Below are positions 50,060 to 59,523 of a stretch of DNA of 64,000 nucleotides, one piece after another. Position 1 is the stretch's first letter; each line of letters starts with the position of its first letter. The translations under genes were made by a program, and so were the position numbers. The DNA is from an uncultured Blautia sp. (GTDB taxonomy: Bacteria; Bacillota; Clostridia; Lachnospirales; Lachnospiraceae): NCBI GenBank assembly GCA_900539525.1, contig UQCM01000005.1, positions 10,688 to 74,687 on the forward strand, given 5' to 3'. The notes beneath the pieces are model-generated. The model was not told where the DNA came from. It made no database searches and worked only from the letters and a program-made list of their open reading frames with translations.

Positions 50060-50452
50060 ATGTCAATGCGAACAAGAGCAGGGAAGAAAATATCCCTGAC
50101 GAATTATGAAGAATTACTGGCTGTGCCGACAATCGAAGGCGCAAGTGATATTCCGCTGGATCAGCTACATGAATTTAAGGGACATCCCTTTCATGTAGTG
50201 GATGATGAAGCAATGGATGAACTGGTGGAATCAATTAAAGCAAAAGGTGTATTGTCTCCGGCAATCGCGAGAAAACGACTGGATGGAGGATTTGAACTAA
50301 TCTCCGGTCATCGGAGGACACATGCCGCAAGACGGGCAGGACTTGATAAGATCCCGGTCTTTGTAAAAGATTATTCAGACGATGAGGCGGTATGCATTAT
50401 GGTGGATTCAAATATCCAAAGGACTGGAACGAGTTTCGGGATGGTAAGCTGA
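50060..50452 (+). pseudogene. ParB-like gene, truncated and fused to a relaxase fragment
   Basis: The first about 119 residues are a ParB/Spo0J N-terminal domain (FELISGHRRTHAARRAGLDK, VCIMVDSNIQR), after which homology stops at about 50415. The rest (TGTSFGMVS) is read out of frame through a relaxase fragment. The full-length protein would be nearly three times longer. It has a normal AAGGAGG start, so it is a 5' piece cut by rearrangement. Confidence 0.8.
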
Positions 50453-50575
50453 TCTGGAGAGATATGATCCGGCGGGATCTGGATGCGTGTATCCTGCAGT
50501 CCGATGATATGGAAGAATTTCTTGATATGTTAAAAGAGATGGGATACGAGATCAAACATTGTACATACAAGTACG
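50416..50575 (+). pseudogene. Relaxase fragment
   Basis: The reading frame KDWNEFRDGKLIWRDM, IRRDLDACILQSDD, MLKEMGYEIKH is homologous to residues about 180-235 of the intact relaxase at 5998-7443 (YRDGRFVWGKM, ARDLDACILQAGS). Only this segment remains; neither the catalytic N-terminus nor the C-terminus is present. It adjoins the ParB fragment, so a second, now degraded ICE once lay here. Confidence 0.85.
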
Positions 50576-50641
50576 GCACAACAGGCTATAATGGAAATAC
50601 CGATGAGTTTTGCAACATTTTTTATTCCAACGAGCATACCA

Positions 50642-51019
50642 TCACCATCCTATCTCATAAGCGGTCTTTTGTGCTTCATTTGTGTAAATTTCAAATATTT
50701 TTCCGCTATTCATTTTTATAACTGTGTTTGCCATTCCCGCAATATTCAAATTGTGCGTTACCATTACGATCGTAAAACCATATTCCTTTTGAAGTTTACA
50801 TATATAATCAAGAACCTGTCGTCCTGTTTGTTCGTCTAATGCTCCTGTCGGTTCGTCAAGAAATAATACTCTCGGTCTTTTTGCCAAAGCTCTTGCAATA
50901 GATACTCTTTGTTGTTCGCCACCCGAAAGTTCGCTGGGATATTTATGTAGTTTTTCTCCGAGTCCAACCGCTTCAATGACGGTTTTATAATCTTTATTAT
51001 TTGCTAAATCAGCACCCAT
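50642..51019 (-). pseudogene. ABC transporter ATPase, C-terminal half
   Basis: On the minus strand, LSGGEQQRVSIARALAKRP, Walker B LFLDEPTGALDE and VMVTHNLNIAG are present, but Walker A and the Q-loop are missing. The fragment starts exactly where the kinase fragment begins on the plus strand. The family is the MacB/LolD-type export ATPase. It is inverted relative to its neighbours, pointing to an inversion or ligation event. Confidence 0.85.
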
Positions 51020-51020
51020 T

Positions 51021-51981
51021 GCTCAGTATATCAAAGACAACGGGGCTATGCATGCAGAGGATGTGATTCCGTTATTTCTGCCGATTATGAAGTCATTGGG
51101 GCTTTTACACAAACAAGGAATGATTCATCGTGATATCAGTCCCGATAATTTTATCATTGATTTTCAGAATCATTTATGGCTGATCGATTTTGGGGCAGCC
51201 GGGGTATCTAGCAACAGACGGCAGCAGATGAAAGAGACAGCTTCTGATCAGACCGTGATCGTAAAAGCCGGATACACTCCCTTAGAACAATATCGCAAGG
51301 ATGGAAAGATCGGAAGTCATACCGATGTATACAGCATTTACCGGTCATACACTGCCAGATGCTATCACAAGGATACAAAAGAACGATATTACGCCGATTA
51401 CAACCATACCGGAATGGCAATGGAAAGCCTTAAGTAAAGGGCTGTCTGTGAATTTGCAGGATCGTTACCTCAATATGGGGGAATTGATCGATGGACTTAC
51501 TGTTGCACCAGTAGCAAATATCCCGGTTACTGTATATCCTGATCAGATTACGGATTATACCCGACAGATCTTAGAACATAATACTGGCGAAGAAGTGATA
51601 ATGAATTATTTTGATCAAGAGTCCAGACAGAGTGGGAGACATCGCATAATACTATTGATTATTCTGGTGTTTCTGGTTGGAATAAGTGTTAGTATGGTGT
51701 ATTATATAAGACACAACAGTTACAATGGTTCGTCCAGACAGCAGACAGAACAGCCGTACACCTCAGATATTTATACAGAAGCGGTGTTTAAGGATGTGTC
51801 AACACAGGATAAATCTATCCGGAACGAGGAGGCACATATTACAACAGAGGCTGCAACGGAAACGGTGACCACACAGGTGCCGCCCACACAGATACAATCC
51901 ACTACAACAGAATCATCCACGAAGAAAGAATATCAGATCAAAGAATCTTCGGATTATGATGAATTTCAATTAGGGGACTAA
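51021..51981 (+). pseudogene. Transmembrane Ser/Thr kinase, truncated and frameshifted
   Basis: The kinase C-lobe starts mid-domain at AQYIKDNGAMHAED; HRDISPDNFIID and LIDFGAAGVSS follow. The P-loop and VAIK lysine are gone. At about 51330 the frame shifts (HTDVYS continues as TAFTGHTLPDAITR in another frame), with several residues missing. The downstream frame ends with a membrane helix (LLIILVFLVGISVSMVYYIR) and a Thr-rich extracellular tail. The intact form would be a PASTA-less membrane kinase. It directly precedes the two-component operon, possibly its former partner. Confidence 0.85.
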
Positions 51982-52040
51982 AAGATATAGAATACAGGAA
52001 ACGCAGAGTTTAAGGTTTTCCGACTACAGAGGGGGTTTAC

Positions 52041-53714
52041 ATGTTCAATAACAAAGATACTGTATTTTGGAATGGTGTATGTGTAATGATCGTGTTATTA
52101 TCCGGAATATTAAGACTGGTGTACTATTCTTATTCCGGTATCTCATTAACCGGTATCACATGCATATTATACATTACTGCTATTTTTATATGGATTTATC
52201 AAATGAAACGCCGCCTGATCAAGCCTCAGGAGCAGAAATATTTGATTCAGATCGGGCGTATGTTATGTTTTCTTATATTGCTGCGAACCGTAAAATTTGC
52301 ATTTTTACCTTCTTCTGTTTGGACAAGATATGCGTGGTATCTTTATTATATTCCATTTATTTATATCATACTTTTTTTGCTATCAGCCGTATTACAGATT
52401 GGAAAGAACACCGGTAGATCACAAAGCATTAACGGGTTATATGCGATAGCAGCGCTATTGTCTGCAGCAGTACTCACAAACGATCTGCATCAGACAGCTT
52501 TTCGATTTCCGGTTCCGGTATCCGATTGGCAGGACGCGGATGGGTATACCTATGGAATTCTATATTATCTGATCATCGCCTGGATTACTGTATTGTCAAT
52601 TGTTATTCTGGGAATCACCCTGCACAGGTGTTCTTCTTCGGACAACCGGAAGCAGATCTGGAAACCATTGCTTCCGCTTGGCATCGGTATTTGTTATATG
52701 CTGCTATATCGTTTTCATCCGGATTGTTATTTTGTATCCATGTACAAAATGGCAGAAATGATCATTATTATCTTTCCTGCATTTATGGAAGGTTTGATCC
52801 AGGCTCATTTATTTCCTGTAAATGATCATTATATGGAATTATGGAATGCATGCTCCTTAAATGGAGGAATATTGTCAGAGGATGGTGAAATGCTGTACAC
52901 GGCAGGAAGTACCAGACATTTTACGGCAGCCGAAGTGCGCCATGCAGTGAATGATGAGGTACTGCTTCAGAACGGAAATATACTCTTACGAAGCTACCCG
53001 GTTCATGGCGGATATGGTTATTGGATGAAAGATATTTCACAAATTCAGGAAGTCAACAAAAAGTTGACGGAATTAGGAAATATATTAGAAGAAGAAAATG
53101 CCATGCTGGAAGGGGAAAACCGTCTGGCGCAGCAAAGAGAGCAGATCCGGCAGAAGACTGCGCTGTATGATACGATCATGAATCGTCTGCACACAGAATT
53201 ATTATTGGTAAATTATTTATTAGATACCGTTCCGGATGAAGAAGATGCCTTTATCCATCAGATGCAGTATGCAGCTATTATCAATGCATACATTAAGAGA
53301 TACTCCAACATGCTTCTGCTGATAGAAGAACATACCATATTGGATAGTACCGAGTTATCGCTTGCCATACAGGAAACCGCCTCTTATCTTACACTTTATG
53401 GAATACAGATTTATTATGAAACAGATGGAACAATGCAATTATCCGGAGAAAAAATATTAACGTCATACGCTGTTTTAGAATATGTGATTGAAGAAGCGAT
53501 CCATACATGTCATGCGATGTTTCTCACACTGTCATTTCATAAAGATATGCAGATGTATATTGAAATGGATTGCGTTCCATCCGTAACGGATTTCAGCCGC
53601 TGGAAAAATGCCATTGAACAATACAAAGGAATGCTTACCGTATGCACGGAAGAACAGACTTTATATTTACGACTGGTACTTCCCGGGGAGGAGGGGATAA
53701 CGGATGTATTATGA
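52041..53714 (+). CDS. Multi-pass membrane protein with degenerate histidine-kinase-like C-terminus
   Basis: This 557-residue protein has seven to eight N-terminal helices (residues 1-255), then a helical linker and a C-terminal ATPase-like fold (EYVIEEAIHTCHAMFLTLSF) without clear N or G boxes. A 7TM sensor plus a decayed kinase is likely. It overlaps the next ORF by 11 bp and probably senses a signal for the operon. ATG 52041 has GAGGGGG upstream. Confidence 0.75.
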   Translation: MFNNKDTVFWNGVCVMIVLLSGILRLVYYSYSGISLTGITCILYITAIFIWIYQMKRRLIKPQEQKYLIQIGRMLCFLILLRTVKFAFLPSSVWTRYAWYLYYIPFIYIILFLLSAVLQIGKNTGRSQSINGLYAIAALLSAAVLTNDLHQTAFRFPVPVSDWQDADGYTYGILYYLIIAWITVLSIVILGITLHRCSSSDNRKQIWKPLLPLGIGICYMLLYRFHPDCYFVSMYKMAEMIIIIFPAFMEGLIQAHLFPVNDHYMELWNACSLNGGILSEDGEMLYTAGSTRHFTAAEVRHAVNDEVLLQNGNILLRSYPVHGGYGYWMKDISQIQEVNKKLTELGNILEEENAMLEGENRLAQQREQIRQKTALYDTIMNRLHTELLLVNYLLDTVPDEEDAFIHQMQYAAIINAYIKRYSNMLLLIEEHTILDSTELSLAIQETASYLTLYGIQIYYETDGTMQLSGEKILTSYAVLEYVIEEAIHTCHAMFLTLSFHKDMQMYIEMDCVPSVTDFSRWKNAIEQYKGMLTVCTEEQTLYLRLVLPGEEGITDVL

Positions 53715-53943
53715 GATACTTTCTGACATGGAGCAATGCCTGCTCTGTATTGTAATCATGTTTTTGGCTTTTGTCACACTGCACCGGATGCTGCAGACCA
53801 TATGGTTTCATATGCCGGTGAAGTATATTCTTTTTTCCGGTTGTGTATTCGGTATCAGCCTGATATATTTTGAGGGGGCATGCGTTGTCATAGAACACAT
53901 ATCGGATCCGGTGAAGGAAGGGTGGATGGCCAGGTATTTATGA
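53704..53943 (+). CDS. Small membrane protein in the two-component operon
   Basis: This 79-residue protein has two hydrophobic helices (CLLCIVIMFLAFVTLHRML, YILFSGCVFGISLIYFE). Its stop overlaps the histidine kinase ATG (ATGA), a coupling seen in single operons. It could also be read as the N-terminal membrane region of the kinase separated by a frameshift, because the next protein lacks several helices expected of a membrane kinase. Confidence 0.65.
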   Translation: MYYEILSDMEQCLLCIVIMFLAFVTLHRMLQTIWFHMPVKYILFSGCVFGISLIYFEGACVVIEHISDPVKEGWMARYL

Positions 53944-55034
53944 ATACACCTGTCCCATTACAGGTATTATTCATCGTCATACTATTGGGAACTGACATTA
54001 TCTTTAAACGAATTATACGACGCACCCGGCAACATCAGTTATCCTACGATTGCGTGAAAGAGTTTATGGATGCGTTACCGGAGGGAATTCTCTTTACATA
54101 TGGAAACGGTACACCAATTCTGGTCAATGAGACAATGCAAAGACTAAATGAAGCATTAACCGGAAATGGAATTATGAACGGAAATCAATTCTGGAATATT
54201 GTATCGCAACACCCGGGCAGAAAAGAAGATAAGCGGCCAGACAAAGAAAATATCTTTGTGGTGGAGGCAATGGATCGCATCTGGGATATCCAACAGCAGC
54301 GTATATATGTCGCCCAACAACCAATTACAGAGATCATCGCAACGGATGTAACCGGCCTTTATAATCTGCACCTTGAATTGAATCGACGTAATGCCGTGCT
54401 TGCAGATATCAACAAGCGGTTACAGCATTTTAATCAGAATGTGACGGCCGTAACAAGAGAACAGGAAATCCTCGCTGCCAAGATACGCGTACATAATAAT
54501 CTCGGCAAAACATTACTGGCATTTCGTGCCTATCTTGCAACCCCGCCATTGCAACGCAATCGACAGGAATTACTTGAAATCTGGCAGGAAACTTTTCACA
54601 TATTAGAAAAAGACGTCGAAAATCATCATACAATCGATATGAAAGACATATATGAAACAGCACATCTTTTAGGAGTGAAGATATTACTTAACGGACATCT
54701 GCCTGACCGCACAGACATCCTTAGTCTTATAATTACGGCAACGAAAGAATGTCTTACCAATACCGTAAAACATGCAAAGGGGACGGTTTTATATTTAGAT
54801 ATACAAACGGTCACGCAACACGGAATACCTTATTATCAGATACAGTTTCAAAATAACGGAACACCACCATTAACAAATGATATCACGGAGCATGGCGGTC
54901 TTCGTAATCTGAGAAGGCTCATAGAAGCAGAAGGGGGAACCATGCTGGTTACAGGGAAACCACGTTTCCAACTTACTATTTTATTACGACAGAACAAGGA
55001 GAAGATGGATGAAAACAAAAGTAATGATTGTTGA
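53940..55034 (+). CDS. NarX-like sensor histidine kinase
   Basis: This 364-residue kinase has one N-terminal helix (VLFIVILLGTDIIF), a PAS-like region (KEFMDALPEGILFTYGNGTP), a HisKA_3-type dimerisation segment with candidate phosphorylated His in AKIRVHNNLGKTL at about residue 184, and an ATPase domain with ECLTNTVKHA (N-box) and GGLRNLRR (G-box). ATG 53940 gives ATGA overlap with the previous gene; the upstream in-frame ATG 53880 is out of context. It is the kinase for the LuxR-type regulator encoded next. Confidence 0.85.
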   Translation: MNTPVPLQVLFIVILLGTDIIFKRIIRRTRQHQLSYDCVKEFMDALPEGILFTYGNGTPILVNETMQRLNEALTGNGIMNGNQFWNIVSQHPGRKEDKRPDKENIFVVEAMDRIWDIQQQRIYVAQQPITEIIATDVTGLYNLHLELNRRNAVLADINKRLQHFNQNVTAVTREQEILAAKIRVHNNLGKTLLAFRAYLATPPLQRNRQELLEIWQETFHILEKDVENHHTIDMKDIYETAHLLGVKILLNGHLPDRTDILSLIITATKECLTNTVKHAKGTVLYLDIQTVTQHGIPYYQIQFQNNGTPPLTNDITEHGGLRNLRRLIEAEGGTMLVTGKPRFQLTILLRQNKEKMDENKSNDC

Positions 55035-55635
55035 TGATCAATTCATAGCCAGAAAATTATTCGAGTTATATCTGATAGAAAGTGAACAATATGAAGTAAG
55101 CTGCCTTGTTGAATCGGCATCTGACGCTGCCGGATACCTACAACAATATCCATCAGATATGATCTTAATGGATATTTTAATGAATGATGCTTCCAACGGG
55201 ATTAACGAGGCGGCTTCAATAAAAAAGAACAATCCTTCCGTTAAGATTATTGCAATTACATCAATGCCTGAGGAATCCTGGTTGAAACGTGCCAAAAAGG
55301 CCGGAATCGACAGCTTCTGGTACAAAGAAAGTTCAAAAGAAACAATCTTGCATGTGATGGATCGTACAATGGCCGGTGAATCCGTTTATCCGGATCATCC
55401 ACCTGTGGTTGCATTAGGGCATACCAATAGTACCGACTTTACAGAACGGGAACTGGAAGTGCTCCGGGTAATGACAAAAGGAGCTTCTAATCAGGAGATT
55501 GCACAGGAATTATGTATTGCAGAGAACACGGTTAAGCAGCATATCCGGCATATGATGGAGAAATCCGGTTGTAAAAGCCGGACCGAACTTGCTATTGAGG
55601 CGAGAATCAGTGGTGTAGTCATTCCGTTGGAATAA
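55009..55635 (+). CDS. NarL/FixJ-family response regulator
   Basis: This 208-residue regulator has a receiver domain with Asp in VDDQ and MILMDIL (residue about 55) and a Lys in WYKES, followed by a LuxR-type helix-turn-helix (FTERELEVLRVMTKGASNQE, AENTVKQHIRHMMEKSG). The start overlaps the kinase by 26 bp. It is a complete pair with the kinase at 53940. Its target is unknown; the surface protein at 57506 is the nearest candidate. Confidence 0.92.
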   Translation: MKTKVMIVDDQFIARKLFELYLIESEQYEVSCLVESASDAAGYLQQYPSDMILMDILMNDASNGINEAASIKKNNPSVKIIAITSMPEESWLKRAKKAGIDSFWYKESSKETILHVMDRTMAGESVYPDHPPVVALGHTNSTDFTERELEVLRVMTKGASNQEIAQELCIAENTVKQHIRHMMEKSGCKSRTELAIEARISGVVIPLE

Positions 55636-55907
55636 AACATGCGGTCACAACATAAGAATATTCTAGAAAATATGGGAGGTACGGTAACGATATAACACTT
55701 TCGTGTCATGTGTCATTCTTCTTTTTACGGTATAATTAACAGACAATCATAATAAAGAGTCCAGCGGTGTGATGTCAAGTGAGAAATGAATAATAAATCA
55801 AATATCTTTCATATATTTCACGAAGACAAAAAACACCCACCTAAGCCCTGTCGACCATGTTTTTTGAAAATGAGCAGGGCGTAGCTCATCAGCAAGTAGA
55901 AGTTATT
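55636..55907. other. Intergenic region and probable IS110 left end
   Basis: No gene. It contains a TATAAT with extended promoter-like context near 55730, directed toward the right, and a GCCCTG/CAGGGC stem (about 55844-55880) near the expected IS110 end. The promoter may once have served the surface-protein gene now beyond the IS (inference). Confidence 0.5.
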
Positions 55908-57134
55908 CTACTTTGCTGGACGATATAGGCGATTATCTTTGAGCAGTACAAAGACCAACCGCACAAATTTACGGGCAGTTAATGCGAGTGCACGTTTGTG
56001 TTGATATCTGTTTACCTCTTTGTATTTAAGGTGGTAGAAGTCGCTGTATTCCTTGTCGCATCTTACAAGCGAGAAAGCTGCTTCGCACAGATAATACTTT
56101 AAAAAGCGGTTACCGGAATTTATAAGCCTTGTTGTTTGGGCTTCAAAACCTCCGGACTGATGTTGTTTCCATGCAAGACCTGCATACTTAGCAAGCTGAG
56201 CATGGTTTCCGAAACGATTGATATCACCGATTTCAGCCATGATACCGGCTGAGAATACAGGACCAATACCTGGAATGGATATCAATACATTTGGTAAGAG
56301 TTCCATTTGAGCAGCGATTGCTTTATCGAACTCTTTGATTTGAGATTCCAATGCCTTCATTGAGGTTATGGATATAGAAAGCACCTGATTAACGGAGTCA
56401 TTTACCGTCTTAGGCAAACGGTAAGAGCTTCTGGCAGCTTTCTGAATGGCTTTGGCTACTGAATCAGGATTAGGAAAGCGGTTCTTTCCTTTTTCCATAA
56501 TGAAATCAGTAAGCTCTTGTAAGTCCATATTGGCTAATGCTTCTGCGGATTCAAACTCTTCGTAGACAGCAAGTGCCGTAGTGCTGAAAGTATCTGAAAA
56601 TACTTTTTCCTGCGTCATCGTGGAATACTTCTTGAAAAGTACATTCATAAAACGTTGTTTTTCTTTGATAAGGTTGCAAACAGCGTAGTAGCGTGCTCGT
56701 GTGAGGTTTTGGAGAGCTTTGTAACGATAGTCTCCGATGTATACCTCTTTGTTGATTCTACCGAAACGCAGGCAGTCAGCAATGACAAAAGAGTCCACGT
56801 AATCATTTTTAGGCAGGTCATTATAAGATTCCTTGAACTTATTTACCTGCTTAGGATTGAGGACATGAATCTTTCTGTTAAATGGTGCCAGAGTGGCATC
56901 TTCCCTTAGAAAGTACACGAGATTGTCTCCATAAACAGAGGTTGCTTCGAGACCAATCAGAACAGTGTCAAGGGAACGAGAAGTCATGGCAGAAAGAATC
57001 CTTTTCACAAGCTGAGTGGAACCATCATGTGAGTTTTTTAATTCAAAGTTGCTGTGCTTATCTCCGTTTGGAAGCATAAGATAAACGACATTGGATTTGC
57101 TACTTACATCAATTCCGACGTAAAGCGGGTTCAT
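55908..57134 (-). CDS. IS110-family DEDD transposase/recombinase
   Basis: This 408-residue protein has the DEDD RuvC-like N-terminal domain (GIDVSSKSN with catalytic Asp, LIGLEATSVYGDN with Glu, DYVDSFVIADCLRFG with two Asp) and the Transposase_20 C-terminus with the catalytic Ser in INSGNRFLKYYL. GAAGGTGA lies 6 bases upstream of the ATG at 57134. IS110 recombinases use a bridge RNA to pair donor and target DNA. Confidence 0.93.
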   Translation of the reverse strand: MNPLYVGIDVSSKSNVVYLMLPNGDKHSNFELKNSHDGSTQLVKRILSAMTSRSLDTVLIGLEATSVYGDNLVYFLREDATLAPFNRKIHVLNPKQVNKFKESYNDLPKNDYVDSFVIADCLRFGRINKEVYIGDYRYKALQNLTRARYYAVCNLIKEKQRFMNVLFKKYSTMTQEKVFSDTFSTTALAVYEEFESAEALANMDLQELTDFIMEKGKNRFPNPDSVAKAIQKAARSSYRLPKTVNDSVNQVLSISITSMKALESQIKEFDKAIAAQMELLPNVLISIPGIGPVFSAGIMAEIGDINRFGNHAQLAKYAGLAWKQHQSGGFEAQTTRLINSGNRFLKYYLCEAAFSLVRCDKEYSDFYHLKYKEVNRYQHKRALALTARKFVRLVFVLLKDNRLYRPAK

Positions 57135-57412
57135 GAAAATCACCTTCTTTCGTAATAAGATTTGAGTGTTCAATCGGCTTGGTAAAACCCATGATCATGG
57201 AGCATCGACACCCTCGCATATAAGAATCCAGCTTAAGACGGATAGATGCGAAACCACACTGCTGGATGGTAGTCCATGTTCTTAAGCAAACAGCCAGCCG
57301 GTTTGAAGCTAACTTCCATGTCAGGGGAACAGACTCTACAATGAAGCAACCATGACTGGTTCAACAGGAGGGAACAGAACTATTACCTGATTGACACTGG
57401 GACAATTATATC
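57135..57412 (-). ncRNA. Candidate IS110 bridge-RNA region
   Basis: The noncoding segment 5' of the transposase is about 280 nt, in the place and size range expected for a bridge RNA. It holds a GCTTAAGA/TCTTAAGC stem (57231-57238 with 57280-57287) and other short inverted repeats. A 29-bp near-inverted repeat (26 of 29 positions match) brackets it at 57167-57195 and 57410-57438. The RNA itself is inferred, not shown. Confidence 0.5.
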
Positions 57413-57505
57413 ATGGGCTTTACTAAGCCTATTGAACAAATATTTATTGAGTTTTCAAGGTACATTTATGTATCTAAAAGATATTATACGAGAGGAGAGA
57501 TGATT

Positions 57506-59149
57506 ATGAGAATGCATCAATTTTTAAAACCATTTACTCTGTGTCTGCTGATATGCGGTCTGTTTCTATTTCCGATAACAGCAAAAGCTGCTGACAGTGA
57601 GATCAGCATTAATGCAAATGTAACAGAAACCATTACCTATGAAGATACGATTACACAATATGATGACTGGACTATTATATTTAAGAACACAACCAGTGGC
57701 AATGTCAAAATATCAGATCTCACAATTAAAAGTTATGATAAGAGCGGTCCCTCAAGTAGCGGAAAACTCAAATTACAAGCTTATATGACCAACGGATGGA
57801 AGGAATATTATACCGCATATTCCCCAATAATTGCTCCCGGTGCAACCTGCAAATTCCGTGTTACTGCGACAGCCCAAACTTTTACGAACGTCAAGCTGCA
57901 GTATACCGCAGCCGTATACAAAACTTATAACATCAGCAATGATGAAAACAAACCAATTCCTATAGTATTTGACCAGGAAATAACCGGACCGGTCTATCAG
58001 CAAGGGTATTATAATCAATATTATTCCCTGACTCTGTCCGAAGCATCGACAGTAACGATTAACCTGACCGGCGAATGCAGTTATTATCTTCGCAATAGTA
58101 TTGGCGAGTATCTTGGGCGTGCCAGTAATCGACTGAACACATCCGGCACGGAGACTTTTAAGCTTGCTGCCGGTACTTATAACATGCAACTTATAGGAGG
58201 GGGGCAGTCTGATATCGGTAAGGAGTATACGTTAAAAGTGTCTGCTGTGCCATATGATTTCGGCACCGTAAACGTCGACTGGAATATACAGGGACTTGTT
58301 GGTGCCTGCAATGTGCCGTTTACAGTAACACTTACCGGATCACCGGAAACTTATGTATATTCAGCCGGAAGCGAACTTCGTTCTTATGGTGATAAAACAC
58401 CTACCGGATGGAGCGGTGTACTGAATAATTCATCAGCAGGTTATCATACATTACGAGTTGTCTTATATGCAGACGGTTACGGATTTAAGGAATACACGTA
58501 TGAATATCATTCTGTACCGGAAGCTCCGATTCTGCTGGCATATTCGTTTAATGTAGGTACAACCAAAATGAATCTGAAAGGTCTAGGACAGATTCAGATG
58601 AAAAATGGCAACAAATGGGTAGATGTGAAAAATGTGAAAACAGTGAACGTAGAGGAACGTGTTGTAAGCGGATTAAAACCGGATACGAAATATACGTTCC
58701 GCCTGATCAATTGTATCGAAACGGAAGGAAAAGAACCTTTATATAGTGCACCTTCCAAAGAGATTAGTGTTATAACCGGTTCCAACAAAAAACCTGCTGT
58801 AAAATCAATCAAAGCATACGGATACAAAACAAAATATATTTCACGCAAATACCATAGCGGTTATTATGATACTTTAGGGATATGGCATCGCGGGTATTAT
58901 ACCGGTGGCTATTATACCACAAGCTACAAATTGAAGATCGTACTGAAAAAGAAGGCTCCCGGTTTGAAGACAAAATACCTGAGCGTAAACGGAACTATTT
59001 GTAAGCTCAAGGGGAAAAGCTGTACCTATAGCGATTATTACAGAGGAAAACGAACCAAGAAAAAGCTAAAAGTAAAAATAGCTACTGCTAAGAGTGATAA
59101 ATACCGTGGAACAGGAGCCGCAGTTACTAAAACAATTACGCTCCGGTAA
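57506..59149 (+). CDS. Secreted fibronectin-III-like surface protein
   Basis: This 547-residue protein starts with a signal peptide (LCLLICGLFLFPITAKAADS, cleavage after AKA). The body is beta-rich. A fibronectin-III-like domain lies near residues 345-430 (GLKPDTKYTFRLINC). The end is Lys/Tyr rich (KSIKAYGYKTKYISRKYHSG) with YYTGGYYTT. No LPXTG is present, so it is either secreted or held by noncovalent contacts. ATG 57506 has AGAGGAGAG 6 bases upstream; ATG 57500 is too close. Target of a signal from the adjacent two-component system is possible. Confidence 0.8.
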   Translation: MRMHQFLKPFTLCLLICGLFLFPITAKAADSEISINANVTETITYEDTITQYDDWTIIFKNTTSGNVKISDLTIKSYDKSGPSSSGKLKLQAYMTNGWKEYYTAYSPIIAPGATCKFRVTATAQTFTNVKLQYTAAVYKTYNISNDENKPIPIVFDQEITGPVYQQGYYNQYYSLTLSEASTVTINLTGECSYYLRNSIGEYLGRASNRLNTSGTETFKLAAGTYNMQLIGGGQSDIGKEYTLKVSAVPYDFGTVNVDWNIQGLVGACNVPFTVTLTGSPETYVYSAGSELRSYGDKTPTGWSGVLNNSSAGYHTLRVVLYADGYGFKEYTYEYHSVPEAPILLAYSFNVGTTKMNLKGLGQIQMKNGNKWVDVKNVKTVNVEERVVSGLKPDTKYTFRLINCIETEGKEPLYSAPSKEISVITGSNKKPAVKSIKAYGYKTKYISRKYHSGYYDTLGIWHRGYYTGGYYTTSYKLKIVLKKKAPGLKTKYLSVNGTICKLKGKSCTYSDYYRGKRTKKKLKVKIATAKSDKYRGTGAAVTKTITLR

Positions 59150-59192
59150 TACGAATCATATTTGTTGCATATAAGAATATTTCTTTATATCT

Positions 59193-59225
59193 AAGGGATT
59201 TCTGAATTAATTTCAGAAATCCCTT
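59193..59225 (+). terminator. Terminator after the surface-protein gene
   Basis: AAGGGATTTCTGAA pairs with TTTCAGAAATCCCTT across TTAA-like loop bases; CTCCTTTTG follows. The long stem can function from both directions. Confidence 0.8.
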
Positions 59226-59338
59226 CTCCTTTTGTTGCATTTTTTTCTTTTTTTCGGTATATTAAATATGTATGTGTATCGATATCTATCACAAGATATT
59301 GTGTTTTAATAATAATTATCATATAGGAGACACAAGAG

Positions 59339-59440
59339 ATCGGTGCACCGACCGGAACTACAATTATTGTCCGGAATCTGTTCTATAATGTACCGGCGCG
59401 TAAGAAATTCCTGAAAACACCGATGACGGAAGGCGGATAT
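59339..59440 (+). pseudogene. mutL: mutL gene fragment
   Basis: An open frame of 34 codons reads IGAPTGTTIIVRNLFYNVPA then RKKFLKTPMTEGGY, matching the conserved MutL ATPase region (GTxVxVRdLFyNvPARkKFLk). No start or continuation is present; downstream sequence is unrelated in that frame. It is a short relic beside the IS30/S24 mosaic. The rest of 59226-59523 has no other recognisable gene. Confidence 0.9.
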
Positions 59441-59523
59441 TACCGCTGTCAGGGCGTTCAAGACCTGAAATTACATTCAAAAAGGATGACTTGCCAGAGG
59501 ATAATTATTACGATGGATAAAGC

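Larger units (their letters stand above)
55800..57412 (-). mobile_element. IS110-family insertion sequence
   Basis: The transposase is intact and has a noncoding leader of about 280 bp on its 5' side, as expected of an IS110-group element with a bridge RNA. Borders are approximate: the left lies near 55800-55860 and the right near 57410. It separates the response-regulator operon from the surface-protein gene. Confidence 0.75.

Noticed and set aside
50591..50839. Plus-strand ORF across the ABC ATPase fragment
   Set aside because: Antisense to the clear LSGGEQQRV and Walker B motifs on the minus strand.
59423..59523. Continuation of the mutL fragment
   Set aside because: After GGY the frame no longer resembles MutL; another frame reads DDLPEDNYYDG and ends at TAA, but it is too short to assign.
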